38,445 bases of DNA from Candidatus Uhrbacteria bacterium RIFOXYB12_FULL_58_10. GTDB taxonomy: Bacteria; Patescibacteriota; Patescibacteriia; UBA9934; GWF2-40-263. The DNA lies in the NCBI GenBank assembly GCA_943359455.1, contig CALRHL010000011.1, forward strand, positions 1-38,445. Direction: 5' to 3'. Below the pieces are notes generated by a model that worked only from the letters and a program-made list of their open reading frames with translations, did no database searches and had not been told where the DNA came from. Made by a program: the position numbers and the translations under genes. Every line of letters begins with the position of its first letter. The stretch's first letter is position 1. Of the stretch, positions 16,628 to 26,841 are shown one piece after another.

Positions 16628-17778
16628 TCAATGAGTTCTATACTCGCAAGAATCTGTTCATACACAGCTGTCTCAAGTTCTGGATTTGCCGCTATGACAA
16701 AAAATCGCGAGAAACCATCTTGCACACGGAAATCGGTCACGGTGTGTTTCTCGTTTCGCCAAGATGGCTGGTCAGCGAAATCTGCAACGCTCTCTTTCTT
16801 TTCAATCTCATATCGCTGTGCGTCATAGTTCTTTTGTCCGACGGTTAATTGTGCGGTGGACAGAACATCAACGGTCGAAAGCGTTAAGAAACGATTTGCA
16901 TCAAAATAGCGAATGAATATCTGAGATCGTTCACGAGCAGATCCTGTCCCAGAAACGGTGTAAAGATTTAATGAATCGATCGAGGGAATGTATTCCACAT
17001 CCCAATCACCTGGGATAGCAAACACGAGCTTTGCAAAAGACGATTGTGACCGTGGAATCGGATCCCATGGCCAGCCGAAAACTCCGAGATTGTCCGTACT
17101 CCCCCACTCCTCTGGATTTGGAATAATGAGTTCGGAATCAAGCGCACCATGGGTGAGAAAAAAATCGTATGGATTGATCCATGCAGACAGTTCCGCTGGC
17201 GTGTTCACATACCCCTGCAATCGCGTCTCGGTCCCTGGATATACCGCGAAATGCAAATGCTGTCGCTCCCCATCCGTTTCGTTCGATTTATCTGCGCCAA
17301 GATTGACGAGGAATTGTCCTTTTTCGACTCGATCCCCTGTCTTCAACGTCGTTGAATCAAGATCGACGTGACCATAAAGTGTCTGAATCGATTCGTCTTC
17401 AAGTTCGTGTTGCAAAATAATAACTCCGCCATATCCATCCACATCAGACAGATACACAACCAGTCCATCCGCAACCGCGCGGACAGGGACGAGTTGAATT
17501 TCTCCTGGAGCTAAATCCTCCGGCGGAACTTCTGCATCCTCTCCGGTGTGATATCCATGAAATCGATCATCAAAAAATTCTCCGAAACGCTTGTAACGCG
17601 GTTCGTATCCAATAACGTTTCCGTCCATTGGAAGAACGACATCGGTCTCAGTCGTTTCCTGAATAATCTGACCTTCTTCATCGCGGGTAACCGACGGCGT
17701 TGAGTTTAAACGGTCAGAACCTGTACATCCGACACCGAGAAGAAGTAGAACACCGAACGTTACAATGAGTTTATTCAT
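16624..17778 (-). CDS. M23-family peptidase-like lipoprotein
   Basis: Lipobox-like LLGVGCTG; VRAVADGLVVYLSDVDGYGGVIILQHE...TLYGHVDLDST..GDRVEKGQFLVNLG....HLHFAVYPG. Confidence 0.85.
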   Translation of the reverse strand: MNKLIVTFGVLLLLGVGCTGSDRLNSTPSVTRDEEGQIIQETTETDVVLPMDGNVIGYEPRYKRFGEFFDDRFHGYHTGEDAEVPPEDLAPGEIQLVPVRAVADGLVVYLSDVDGYGGVIILQHELEDESIQTLYGHVDLDSTTLKTGDRVEKGQFLVNLGADKSNETDGERQHLHFAVYPGTETRLQGYVNTPAELSAWINPYDFFLTHGALDSELIIPNPEEWGSTDNLGVFGWPWDPIPRSQSSFAKLVFAIPGDWDVEYIPSIDSLNLYTVSGTGSARERSQIFIRYFDANRFLTLSTVDVLSTAQLTVGQKNYDAQRYEIEKKESVADFADQPSWRNEKHTVTDFRVQDGFSRFFVIAANPELETAVYEQILASIELIE

Positions 17779-17784
17779 ATACTC

Positions 17785-20343
17785 TTACTTTAGCACCCGT
17801 TTCAAATACTGTCCCGTATGTGATTTTGCATGACGGGCGATATCTTCTGGCGTGCCAGCCATGACGAGATTTCCGCCTTTGTCTCCTCCTTCCGGACCAA
17901 GATCGATGATCCAGTCAGCGGTTTTAATCACATCAAGATTATGCTCAATCACGATAACAGAATTGCCCTTTTGAACGAGTTTATGAAGTACATCAAGAAG
18001 CTGTTTTACATCGGCAAAATGGAGTCCGGTTGTTGGTTCGTCAAGTAAATAGAGAGTGCGTCCTGTCTGGCGCTTGGACAATTCAGATGATAATTTAACG
18101 CGTTGTGCTTCTCCACCAGAAAGGGTGGTCGCACTCTGACCGAGTTTCAAATAACCAAGCCCAACTTCTAGCAATGTTTTGAGCTTATCGTGTACGATGG
18201 GAACATCACGAAAAAAAACTTCTGCTTCTTCGACCGTCATTTCAAGAATTTGCCAAACATTTTTTTCTTTAAACTGAATTTCGAGCGTCTCTCGATCAAA
18301 CCGTCGTCCCTTACACACATCACAAGTAACGTAGACCGTTGGAAGAAAATGCATTTCAATCGCGATGCGTCCGTGTCCTTCACACGTTTCACATCTCCCG
18401 CCTGGAACGTTGAAGGAAAAACGCCCGACTTTATATCCACGAAATCGTGCCTCTGGTGTTGCAGAAAAAATTTCCCGAATCGGACTCCAACACCCCGTGT
18501 ACGTCGCGGGATTAGAACGTGGTGTTCGTCCGATCGCCCCTTGATCGATTAGGATCGCTTTATCGATGTATTCAGTTCCAAGAACTGCTTTGTGTTTTCC
18601 TGGACGATCTTTTGAACCGTACAGTTTGTGTGCAAGCTCCTTGTACATCGTATCGTAGGCGAGCGTAGATTTTCCAGATCCTGAAACTCCTGTCACGCAA
18701 ACAAACCGACGGAGTGGAATATCCACATCGATGTTCTTGAGATTATTTTCTGACGCGCCTCGGATCTTGATCGAGTCTTTTCCAGGTTTTCGCCGCTCTT
18801 CTGGAACATCAATTTTCTTGTCTCCACGCAAATACGCTGCGGTCAGCGAGTTTTTATCCTTGAACACATCTGGTGTTCGACCAATTGCAACAACTTCCCC
18901 GCCATGAACTCCTGCACCAGGACCAATCTCGACCATGAAATCGGACGCACGAATCGTATCCTCGTCATGTTCGACAACAATCACGGTATTTCCTAAATCG
19001 CGCAACTGCAAAAGTGTTTCGATGAGACGATCGTTGTCGCGTTGGTGAAGGCCGATCGTTGGTTCGTCGAGAACATAGAGCGCTCCGACAAGACGCGACC
19101 CAACCTGTGAGGCGAGACGGATACGCTGAGCTTCTCCGCCGGAGAGTGTTCCAGCTGTTCTGTTTAGTGTCAGATAATGTAAACCGACATCCATCATGAA
19201 TTGCAATCGATTTACCACTTCCTTTAAGATAGGTGCCGCGATTTCTTTTTCTCGATCTGAAAGCTGAACTGTTTTGAAATAGTTTGTCGCTGTTTCGATG
19301 GACATGGCGGTCAAGTCGACGATGGAAAGACCAGACGGAAGCCAGACATGCAACGCTTCTGGACGCAGACGTTTTCCTTCACAAGCCAGACACAGCTCCT
19401 CGCTGAACAATTCCTTTGTGCCGAGCCCATGACAGGTTTGACAAGCACCGTACGGCGAGTTGAACGAAAATAAACGCGGTTCGATTTCTGGAAACGCGAA
19501 ACCATCTTCTGGACAGGAAAATTTCGAGGATAACATCTGTTCCGTTCCGTCTGGATAGATGATGAGGGCAACGTCGTTGCCGCGATCAACAGCGGTCTGG
19601 AGAGCGTCGGCAAGACGCTGACGAGATTCTTTATCGTCTAGGAGAGAGCTCGCAGGAATAGAATCCACAACAACTTCGATCGTGTGTTGCTGATATTTGG
19701 TGAGCTTGATCTGTTGCGAGAGATCGTGCATCTTTCCATCAATCCGCACCTTTGCAAATCCAGAATTATAAAGATCGTAAAGCAACTGGTAATACTCCCC
19801 CTTCCGCCCAATGACGACCGGGGACAGAATCTTCACACTTCCCCTCCCGGCCTCCGGGCCTCCGGGCCTCACGGCCTTCATCACAACATCCACCATCTCC
19901 TCATTGCTCAACTTCTGAATCTCCCTCTTACACCTTACACAATGCGGTTTCCCAATACGTGCAAACAACACGCGGAGATAATCATAAATCTCCGTAATCG
20001 TCGCAACGGTCGAACGCGGATTCGCAGAATGCGCTTTTTGATCAATCGAAATTGCCGGCGATAATCCTTCAATCTCATCCACATCCGGCTTTTCCATCTG
20101 TCCCAAAAACTGCCGCGCATATGCTGACAAGGACTCCACATACCGCCGCTGTCCTTCAGCAAATATCGTATCAAAAGCCAACGACGACTTCCCCGATCCA
20201 GAAAGTCCCGTGATCGTAATGAGCTGATTCCGTGGCAACTCCAACGAAATATTCTTCAAATTATGCTCACGCGCACCTTTGATGATGATCTTGTCGTTCA
20301 TAACGTCGGAAAATTCAATTGATGTTTCAGAACTTGTTGACAT
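17785..20343 (-). CDS. uvrA: UvrABC system protein A
   Basis: [62 protein letters not shown]; two ABC signatures ([34 protein letters not shown]) and Cys zinc motifs. Confidence 0.97.
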   Translation of the reverse strand: MSTSSETSIEFSDVMNDKIIIKGAREHNLKNISLELPRNQLITITGLSGSGKSSLAFDTIFAEGQRRYVESLSAYARQFLGQMEKPDVDEIEGLSPAISIDQKAHSANPRSTVATITEIYDYLRVLFARIGKPHCVRCKREIQKLSNEEMVDVVMKAVRPGGPEAGRGSVKILSPVVIGRKGEYYQLLYDLYNSGFAKVRIDGKMHDLSQQIKLTKYQQHTIEVVVDSIPASSLLDDKESRQRLADALQTAVDRGNDVALIIYPDGTEQMLSSKFSCPEDGFAFPEIEPRLFSFNSPYGACQTCHGLGTKELFSEELCLACEGKRLRPEALHVWLPSGLSIVDLTAMSIETATNYFKTVQLSDREKEIAAPILKEVVNRLQFMMDVGLHYLTLNRTAGTLSGGEAQRIRLASQVGSRLVGALYVLDEPTIGLHQRDNDRLIETLLQLRDLGNTVIVVEHDEDTIRASDFMVEIGPGAGVHGGEVVAIGRTPDVFKDKNSLTAAYLRGDKKIDVPEERRKPGKDSIKIRGASENNLKNIDVDIPLRRFVCVTGVSGSGKSTLAYDTMYKELAHKLYGSKDRPGKHKAVLGTEYIDKAILIDQGAIGRTPRSNPATYTGCWSPIREIFSATPEARFRGYKVGRFSFNVPGGRCETCEGHGRIAIEMHFLPTVYVTCDVCKGRRFDRETLEIQFKEKNVWQILEMTVEEAEVFFRDVPIVHDKLKTLLEVGLGYLKLGQSATTLSGGEAQRVKLSSELSKRQTGRTLYLLDEPTTGLHFADVKQLLDVLHKLVQKGNSVIVIEHNLDVIKTADWIIDLGPEGGDKGGNLVMAGTPEDIARHAKSHTGQYLKRVLK

Positions 20344-20400
20344 GTTTTAAAAACAATGATACGTTTGATGTGGAATCGACCTTGGCCCGAACTGTGGCGT

Positions 20401-21069
20401 TTATCGCCGCGTTCCCTTCACTGGGATAGGACCAGGGTTTTCTGTTGGCCAAACTTGTACTCGAATCTCTCGGTGAGCAATAAGCCTTCGAAACGCATTG
20501 GATTCCATTTCTTGATTTGTCACCGATCTGTTGACGATACTCGCGACATAATCGGCAAGCTGCAATAGATTGTTGCTTTCTGAACGCTGCATCTTTACCT
20601 TTCCGATCCGATATTGGGCATCATTCATCCTACGGCGTAAGTATGTTGCCAACTGTTTGCGAAACTCTGTATTACCACTCTGATCAATAACGACGGTCGC
20701 CCCGACAAGTCGATCTCGCGCGTTCTCGAATAAAAGACCGCAGGCAAACTTGTAAAATGCTGATTTGTCTTTAAATCCGTCTCCGTAGAGTCGTTTCGGA
20801 TCCTTGTTGATCACGAACCCATAGTAAAAAAAGTTATAAGGTGCAACCGCTCTGAGAAACGTTTCGCGTACCCGATCCGAGTTACGTCGAAAGTGAAACT
20901 CACTCGACGAATTCCAGCCCAGTTCGTGTTTCAGCAACTCGATGCGTTGGTCACAAGCGACTCCTTCATTAGGATCCTCAAACACAACAAGACCGATCGT
21001 GAAGAACCTGCTTGATCCGGTTTCGATTTTCAAGCCGGAATCTCCGGACTCGTCGACAAACACCAACAT
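20401..21069 (-). CDS. DUF3800-family protein
   Basis: MLVFVDESGDSGLKIETGSSRFFTIGLVVFED...VVIDQSGN...QLADYVASI. Confidence 0.85.
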   Translation of the reverse strand: MLVFVDESGDSGLKIETGSSRFFTIGLVVFEDPNEGVACDQRIELLKHELGWNSSSEFHFRRNSDRVRETFLRAVAPYNFFYYGFVINKDPKRLYGDGFKDKSAFYKFACGLLFENARDRLVGATVVIDQSGNTEFRKQLATYLRRRMNDAQYRIGKVKMQRSESNNLLQLADYVASIVNRSVTNQEMESNAFRRLIAHREIRVQVWPTENPGPIPVKGTRR

Positions 21070-21079
21070 ATAATCTAGC

Positions 21080-23245
21080 TTACTTTTTCTCCTTCAGCTC
21101 CTTCTTCAACACCACAATCTCATCCCGCAAAATCGCCGCGGTCTCGAAATCGAGGTTGCGTGCGGCGATACGCATTCCTTCATTCTTATCCCGAATAATT
21201 TCCTCAATTTCTCCAGGCTCTGCTGTTAACTCTATTTTTAAAATCCTTTCTGTCTCTTCATCTTTCTTTCCAAGCATCTTTCGAATATCTTTAATATCTT
21301 TCAAAATGGTCTTTGGGGTAATCCCGTGTTTCTTATTATATGCAAGCTGAATCTTTCGACGTCGTTCTGTTTCCCCAATCGCCTTTTCTAAAGAACCAGT
21401 CATCACATCTGCGTACAAAATAACTCTCCCCTCAACGTTACGCGCCGCACGACCAATCGTTTGAATGATGGACGTTTCGGAACGCAAGAAACCTTCTTTG
21501 TCTGCATCAAGAATCGCGACAAGTGTGACTTCCGGCAGATCGAGACCTTCACGCAATAAATTCACTCCAATAAGCACGTCGTATTTCCCTTTTCGAAAAT
21601 CTGTCAGTGTTGTGATGCGATCGAGAGTTTCAACATCTGAGTGCAAATACTGCACCTTCATTTTTCGCTCAATCAGAAATTCTGTCAGATCCTCAGCCAT
21701 TTTTTTCGTGAGTGTCGTGACAAGTGTTCGTTCGTGCTTATCTGCGCGCATCACGATTTCGTCCACCAAATCCTCGACCTGACCCTTTATCTGCCCTGTC
21801 ACATGGGGGCGGAGTGCCGAGGTCCCCATCGCCCGGAGCGAAGTGAGGACGATGGGGTGGCACGCAGCTGGGGCCCCATGTGCTGAATCAGAACCTGTCA
21901 CTGGCCGAACTTCGATCACAGGATCCACGAGTCCCGTCGGGCGAATGATCTGTTCCACGAACCGATCGGAGTGCGCTTTCTCATACTTCCCTGGTGTCGC
22001 AGAAACAAAAACCGTCTGACCGATTTTTTTCTCAAACTCTTCAAATTTCAACGGTCGATTGTCTCTCGCGGACGGTAAACGAAATCCATGCTCAATGAGC
22101 GTATCTTTGCGCGCTCGATCTCCTGCATACATACCACCGACTTGCGAAACCGTAACATGTGATTCATCGATCACGGTCAAAAAATCATCCGGAAAATAAT
22201 CCATGAGTGTGTATGGTGGTTCACCTTCTTTTCGACCGTCAAAATGTCGGGAATAGTTTTCGATTCCGTTACAGTAACCAATATTTTCCATCATCTCTAG
22301 ATCGTAACGCGTGCGACGAGACAAACGGTCGGCTTCGAGAAGTTTCCCGTCGACATCAAACTGTTGGAGTTGGTCTGCAAGCTCCTGACGAATATCCGCG
22401 ATCGCTTTCTTCTGATGATCTGAGGAAACGACGTAATGCTTTGCAGGAAAAATCCACACATCCGGAACATGTTCCAACTCTTTGCGACTGATGGCATCAA
22501 GCAAAATAATGTCTCGCACACACTCTTCCTCAAAAATCAAACGATAAATAATCTCTTCTTGCATCGGCATTATTTCAACAACATCACCTCGCGCGCGAAA
22601 ATGTCCGCGAGTGAGATCGGCCGTCGTTCGTTCAAACTGCATATCGATGAGACGGTGAAGGACGTCAGATCTGTTCACAGGGACTTTCCCGCCATCGGGC
22701 GGGACCCCGCCAACGGCGGTGGTAGTCCCGTCCGTCTGTACCGATCCGACGCCACTAAAGTGGCTTTGAATATGTAAAACAGTCTTCTCATATTCCTTCG
22801 GACTTCCCAATCCATAAATACAGGAAACAGATGCGACGATAATGACGTCGCGACGGGTCAACAAAGATTGTGTTGCCGCATGGCGTAAACGGTCGATTTC
22901 TTGATTGATCATCGCCTCTTTTTCAATAAAGGTATCTGTCCGCGGCATGTACGCTTCTGGCTGATAATAATCGTAATACGAAACAAAATACTCTACGGCA
23001 TTTTCAGGAAAAAATTCTCGAAACTCACTGCATAATTGTGCAGCGAGTGTTTTATTGTGCGCAATGACAAGTGTTGGACGCTGAACGTTTTGTATCAAGT
23101 TCGCAACCGTAAAAGTCTTCCCAGATCCAGTCACCCCAAGCAATGTCTGAAAGCGATCGCCAGAACTCAAACCAGCCGTCAATTGCTCAATGGCCTTCGG
23201 CTGATCCCCAGCAGGCTGATAATCAGATCGTAAATAAAACTCCAT
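21080..23245 (-). CDS. uvrB: UvrABC system protein B carrying two in-frame insertions
   Basis: [18 protein letters not shown]...[15 protein letters not shown]...[38 protein letters not shown]...VSATPGKYE...[42 protein letters not shown]-terminal UVR motif. Confidence 0.97.
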   Translation of the reverse strand: MEFYLRSDYQPAGDQPKAIEQLTAGLSSGDRFQTLLGVTGSGKTFTVANLIQNVQRPTLVIAHNKTLAAQLCSEFREFFPENAVEYFVSYYDYYQPEAYMPRTDTFIEKEAMINQEIDRLRHAATQSLLTRRDVIIVASVSCIYGLGSPKEYEKTVLHIQSHFSGVGSVQTDGTTTAVGGVPPDGGKVPVNRSDVLHRLIDMQFERTTADLTRGHFRARGDVVEIMPMQEEIIYRLIFEEECVRDIILLDAISRKELEHVPDVWIFPAKHYVVSSDHQKKAIADIRQELADQLQQFDVDGKLLEADRLSRRTRYDLEMMENIGYCNGIENYSRHFDGRKEGEPPYTLMDYFPDDFLTVIDESHVTVSQVGGMYAGDRARKDTLIEHGFRLPSARDNRPLKFEEFEKKIGQTVFVSATPGKYEKAHSDRFVEQIIRPTGLVDPVIEVRPVTGSDSAHGAPAACHPIVLTSLRAMGTSALRPHVTGQIKGQVEDLVDEIVMRADKHERTLVTTLTKKMAEDLTEFLIERKMKVQYLHSDVETLDRITTLTDFRKGKYDVLIGVNLLREGLDLPEVTLVAILDADKEGFLRSETSIIQTIGRAARNVEGRVILYADVMTGSLEKAIGETERRRKIQLAYNKKHGITPKTILKDIKDIRKMLGKKDEETERILKIELTAEPGEIEEIIRDKNEGMRIAARNLDFETAAILRDEIVVLKKELKEKK
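21795..21901. repeat. Inserted palindromic element flanked by 8-bp direct repeats (uvrB)
   Basis: CCTGTCAC at 21795-21802 and 21894-21901 (99-bp period); outer inverted repeat CACATGGGG/CCCCATGTG (21800-21808/21874-21882), inner CCCCATCG/CGATGGGG (21824-21831/21850-21857). Confidence 0.9.
22678..22732. repeat. 55-bp structured repeat, copy 1 (uvrB)
   Basis: CAGGGACTTTCCCGCCATCGGGCGGGACCCCGCCAACGGCGGTGGTAGTCCCGTC; exact reverse complement at 33634-33688. Confidence 0.97.
22745..22770. repeat. Half copy of the GACGCCACTAAAGTGGCTTTGAA element (uvrB)
   Basis: 23 nt (22748-22770) identical to 9240-9262 in the MEMO/CapA gene. Confidence 0.95.
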
Positions 23246-23355
23246 ACATTTTACCTTTTACTTCTCGAATCAACAGAAATGCCCCAAGAGACAGGTCTCT
23301 AGGGGTACCTCAACAAATCGCGTTAAGGGGGATCGTTTAATTATCTCATTACTTC

Positions 23356-23862
23356 TTACGCCTTTTTGAGACGATCAACCGCGTTGATCTCTACAAGATA
23401 CGATACAACATCGTCCGGCACAAGCGCTTTCCAATCACCACCAGATTTCATTCGCGAGCGAATTTCCGTTCCGCTAATTCCTGGAATGGGTTTGATGTCT
23501 TTAATCTCAATTCCGGCATCTACAAAACATTTTTTTGTCCACTCATTCCCTGTCCAAACTTGATGGATTTCTTCAGAAAGTTCAAGACATTTTTTTGCCC
23601 ATTCTGCGTCAGAATCCATATCTGGTACTTCGATGATCGTAATATCAAAATTTGGAATAATATTCTCTGCTTGTAAAGCACGCTGGATCATTTCCTTGCG
23701 CTCTGAAACAGAAAAAGGATTTTCTTCTGTTCGACCTTCCACGGGGGACCCAATCGCAATCACCACTTTTCCGCATACTTTCGTCATTCCTTTAATCACC
23801 ATCAAATGACCGTTATGAAACGGCTGAAATCGACCGACAAAGAGACAGGAAAATGTAGACAT
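23356..23862 (-). CDS. Nicotinamide-nucleotide adenylyltransferase, archaeal NadM-like
   Basis: CLFVGRFQPFHNGHLMVIKGM...IAIGS...NPFSVSERKEMI...IPGISGTEIRSRM. Confidence 0.88.
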   Translation of the reverse strand: MSTFSCLFVGRFQPFHNGHLMVIKGMTKVCGKVVIAIGSPVEGRTEENPFSVSERKEMIQRALQAENIIPNFDITIIEVPDMDSDAEWAKKCLELSEEIHQVWTGNEWTKKCFVDAGIEIKDIKPIPGISGTEIRSRMKSGGDWKALVPDDVVSYLVEINAVDRLKKA

Positions 23863-23873
23863 ACAGACAAATA

Positions 23874-24149
23874 CTATGGAAAAAATTTCTGAGCGGCTTG
23901 TTCTATAAGTTCTCGGGGGGATTTACTTCCTTTTTTTAACACAGACGCATGAACATCAGGTAGCACTGTTACAAGAGCTCGAACAATTTCTGGATCCTCG
24001 GCGTTCACAATTTCCGATAAACGTTCTTGATCGGTTTTTGCAACCGTATCAAATAACGACATGAACGACGTGACTTCATCATCAGGGTGACCATTTTTTC
24101 GAAGCGTCACGATAATGCGAACGCGTGGATCGAGAATGTCGAGGGGCAT
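23874..24149 (-). CDS. Hypothetical protein
   Basis: 91-aa ORF filling the gap between neighbouring same-strand genes. Confidence 0.6.
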   Translation of the reverse strand: MPLDILDPRVRIIVTLRKNGHPDDEVTSFMSLFDTVAKTDQERLSEIVNAEDPEIVRALVTVLPDVHASVLKKGSKSPRELIEQAAQKFFP

Positions 24150-24155
24150 AGATGA

Positions 24156-24902
24156 TTATTTATGTAAGGAGATGGGATTCCCCTCATCATTACTTTGATA
24201 AAAATCACCGAATACACCGTGATCCAGTGCTAAAGTTTTGAAAGTACCACCTGTCGTATCGAAGACAATCCGCAATTCTGTCCCGTTTTTTTTGAGAAGA
24301 AAACGTGGATACGGGAGAAGATCTGGTCCGATGCGCTGTTGTATACGAGTTCCGTCACCTAGATCGCAAGAGAGGACATGATCCTGAAACTCAACATGAT
24401 ACTCGTGCATATACTGTGCTGCTTCGCGACTGACTTTATCGAGTGAAAGATCGGCCCAAGTATTTGGATTCATTTCACGACGATCGTTATACGCATCAAT
24501 TCCTTTTTGAGTTTCTCGCTCTAATCCAGACAACAATCGCGCTACATGATCGCGTTCGGCTTCGAGAGAACGTAGTTCTGCTTTGTCATTTCCTTTCAGT
24601 CCAAGTTGAACATTATATTCTCCTCGTTCTTCGTTCGAAATAATTTTTTGCTTCTGAGCTTCAACTTTTCGTTCAGCACTCGCAAGTCGTTGTCTGAGTT
24701 GGACCATTTCTTCTTGACGTTCCCCAACATTTTTTCCAACCAACTGCGCCCAATCACTATTTGATCCTGCGGTTGAATAGTCGCGCGCTTCTGCTTTTGG
24801 AGAGCCCATCATCGCAACCATAAGCATCCCAAGCTCAACAAAACGTTTGGCTTTTGAAGAAAATTCCTTTGTTTCTTGTGTTGGTCGAAATCCTTCTCGC
24901 AT
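24156..24902 (-). CDS. Hypothetical coiled-coil protein
   Basis: ORF track starts at GTG 24926, but a promoter-like -10 (24912-24917) lies inside that extension, so ATG 24902 (MREGFRPTQETKEF) is preferred. Confidence 0.65.
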   Translation of the reverse strand: MREGFRPTQETKEFSSKAKRFVELGMLMVAMMGSPKAEARDYSTAGSNSDWAQLVGKNVGERQEEMVQLRQRLASAERKVEAQKQKIISNEERGEYNVQLGLKGNDKAELRSLEAERDHVARLLSGLERETQKGIDAYNDRREMNPNTWADLSLDKVSREAAQYMHEYHVEFQDHVLSCDLGDGTRIQQRIGPDLLPYPRFLLKKNGTELRIVFDTTGGTFKTLALDHGVFGDFYQSNDEGNPISLHK

Positions 24903-24911
24903 AGTGAGAAC

Positions 24912-24940
24912 AGTATACGTATTCACGCGGATGACAGCAA
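24912..24940 (-). promoter_or_regulatory. Promoter-like element for the coiled-coil gene
   Basis: Minus strand TTGCTG (24940-24935), 17-nt spacer, TATACT (24917-24912). Confidence 0.5.
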
Positions 24941-24959
24941 GATCGCATTCTGATACTAT
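24931..24959 (+). promoter_or_regulatory. Promoter-like element for murI
   Basis: ATGACA (24931-24936), 17-nt spacer, TACTAT (24954-24959); ATG at 24971. Confidence 0.45.
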
Positions 24960-24970
24960 GAAGTTTCTCT

Positions 24971-25801
24971 ATGCTTGGTGTCTTTGATTCAGGATTTGGC
25001 GGGTTGACGGTGCTGAAAGCAATTCATGATCGTCTCCCAACTCTCTCCACAATTTATCTTGGTGACAACGCTCGTGCTCCGTATGGAACACGAACACACG
25101 AGGAGATTTTTCAGTTTGCACTCGAAGGAGTTCGTGAGTTGTTTGCGAGAGGCTGTCCACTCATTATTTTTGCATGTAATACCGCCAGCGCTCAAGCACT
25201 TCGACAAATTCAACAAACCATTCTTCCTGTTGAGTTTCCAGACAGACGAGTTCTGGGAGTTATCCGTCCAACCGCAGAAGAGATTGTGTCGTTAACAAAG
25301 ACAAGACACATCGGAGTGATGGCTACTCCTGCAACCGTTCAGTCAAAAGCCTATCTGCGAGAAATTGCTGATGCCGCTGGAACGACATCCATCACCATCA
25401 CACAAATCGCCTGCCCGGGAATCGTAGAGTTCATCGAGGCTGGATATGAGCAGTCTGCAGAAGCCGACGAACTCGTCGCTGAGTACACCCATGACCTCAT
25501 ACGTCACGACCCGACGATCGATGCAATCCTCCTCGGCTGTACACATTATCCGCTCGTCGAACCGCTATTCCGAAAACATCTTCCACCATCCGTCACAATC
25601 ATCAATCAAGGCAAGATCATTGCAGACAAACTCGCAGACTATCTCGATCGACATTCAGAGATTTTAACTCGGATCGAACAAACATACAGACGAGTTTATC
25701 TCACAACAAAGCAGAACGAAAATCTTTCCTCACTCGCATCCACCTTCTACGGCTCCCCTATTGCCTTTGAACAACTTACAACCAAATTTCATCAAGCTTA
25801 A
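24971..25801 (+). CDS. murI: Glutamate racemase
   Basis: MLGVFDSGFGGLTVLKAIHDRLP...IYLGDNARAPYGTRTHEEI...IIFACNTASAQALR...ILLGCTHYPLVEPLF. Confidence 0.95.
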   Translation: MLGVFDSGFGGLTVLKAIHDRLPTLSTIYLGDNARAPYGTRTHEEIFQFALEGVRELFARGCPLIIFACNTASAQALRQIQQTILPVEFPDRRVLGVIRPTAEEIVSLTKTRHIGVMATPATVQSKAYLREIADAAGTTSITITQIACPGIVEFIEAGYEQSAEADELVAEYTHDLIRHDPTIDAILLGCTHYPLVEPLFRKHLPPSVTIINQGKIIADKLADYLDRHSEILTRIEQTYRRVYLTTKQNENLSSLASTFYGSPIAFEQLTTKFHQA

Positions 25802-25822
25802 CGAATTTTGGTTAGGATTGTT

Positions 25823-26242
25823 TTAAAAATTCAACGGATGAAAATCTGTTTGACGTAACGTTTGTATCGGCAAGAATAATGGCGATGGAAAATTTTCCCA
25901 CGCAAACCATTCCCATGACTCGCACTTATGCGGCTCGCAGACAGTCACTTCACCAGACAGATAGTCAGCAACAAGCATGAGCGTAATATAATGTGTTCCC
26001 CACTCGTGATTCACATCATTCGTCGCGGTGACAAACCGCACATTCGAAATCTCAATCCCTGCCTCCTCCATCGTTTCACGCCGACTGCATTCTTCCCACG
26101 ACTCCCCAAACTCCAAATGTCCACCAGGCGGACACCACGTCCCTTCCCCATACGCATTTTTTCTTTTTCCAAGCAAAACTTTTCCATCACGAATGATAAA
26201 CACACCAACTCCTACCTTTGGACGTTGTGATGGATCTGTCAT
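25823..26242 (-). CDS. NUDIX hydrolase
   Basis: [54 protein letters not shown] (NUDIX box); start at MTDPSQ, ATGA overlap with upstream gene. Confidence 0.9.
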   Translation of the reverse strand: MTDPSQRPKVGVGVFIIRDGKVLLGKRKNAYGEGTWCPPGGHLEFGESWEECSRRETMEEAGIEISNVRFVTATNDVNHEWGTHYITLMLVADYLSGEVTVCEPHKCESWEWFAWENFPSPLFLPIQTLRQTDFHPLNF

Positions 26243-26694
26243 AAAAATGATGGTGCAAATCGTCCCATCAATTCTGCGGTTGCAAGAATGTGTCCTAAAC
26301 TTTTTTCTAGAATGGACTGCTTGTTGGATCCTTCCGGAAGATCGAGCATGCAATCCAGAGCATAAACCCGAAAAAAATATCGGTGTTCACGATCGGGCGG
26401 TCTAGGGCCGAGATAGTCGAGTTTATTCCGTGTCCCAATTCCTCGCGTTCCTTCTACAATCCACTTCTCAGAAATCTGTCTGACAGTGGAAGGAATATTA
26501 AACACCACCCAATGATCCCAAATCGGGACTCCAGCCGCCTCAGGAATGTCTGGGTCTTCCAAAATAAGAACGAACGAAACTGTTCCATCTGGTACATCAT
26601 GAATCGTCAGTGTTGGATTAATATTCTCAAAATCCATACCGTAACGTTTTGGGATCAACTCACCATCAAGAAATGCCGTGCTTGTAAGTTTCAT
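26239..26694 (-). CDS. PEBP / YbhB-YbcL family protein
   Basis: [45 protein letters not shown]...[21 protein letters not shown]. Confidence 0.93.
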   Translation of the reverse strand: MKLTSTAFLDGELIPKRYGMDFENINPTLTIHDVPDGTVSFVLILEDPDIPEAAGVPIWDHWVVFNIPSTVRQISEKWIVEGTRGIGTRNKLDYLGPRPPDREHRYFFRVYALDCMLDLPEGSNKQSILEKSLGHILATAELMGRFAPSFL

Positions 26695-26707
26695 ATCGTG
26701 AATTATA

Positions 26708-26740
26708 ACATAATAGATCGGGAACTCCGATCTATTATGT
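26708..26740 (-). terminator. 14-bp perfect hairpin directly abutting the tRNA-Gln 3' end
   Basis: ACATAATAGATCGG-gaact-CCGATCTATTATGT. Confidence 0.6.
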
Positions 26741-26814
26741 TGGTTCGGGGGAATGGAATCGAACCATTATTCACAGCTTCAAAGGCTGCTGTCCTGCCTT
26801 TAGACGACCCCCGA
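26741..26814 (-). tRNA. tRNA-Gln (anticodon UUG)
   Basis: Minus strand TCGGGGGTCGTCTAAAGGCAGGACAGCAGCCTTTGAAGCTGTGAATAATGGTTCGATTCCATTCCCCCGAACCA; full cloverleaf, U1-A72, encoded CCA. Confidence 0.93.
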
Positions 26815-26841
26815 TCGCGTCGAGAGTATAAAGGACAAGAG

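Noticed and set aside
23282-23305. Hairpin CCCCaAGAGAC-ag-GTCTCTaGGGG upstream of uvrB
   Set aside because: Noted as a possible leader structure, but no T-tract, no known regulator motif and no second copy seen.
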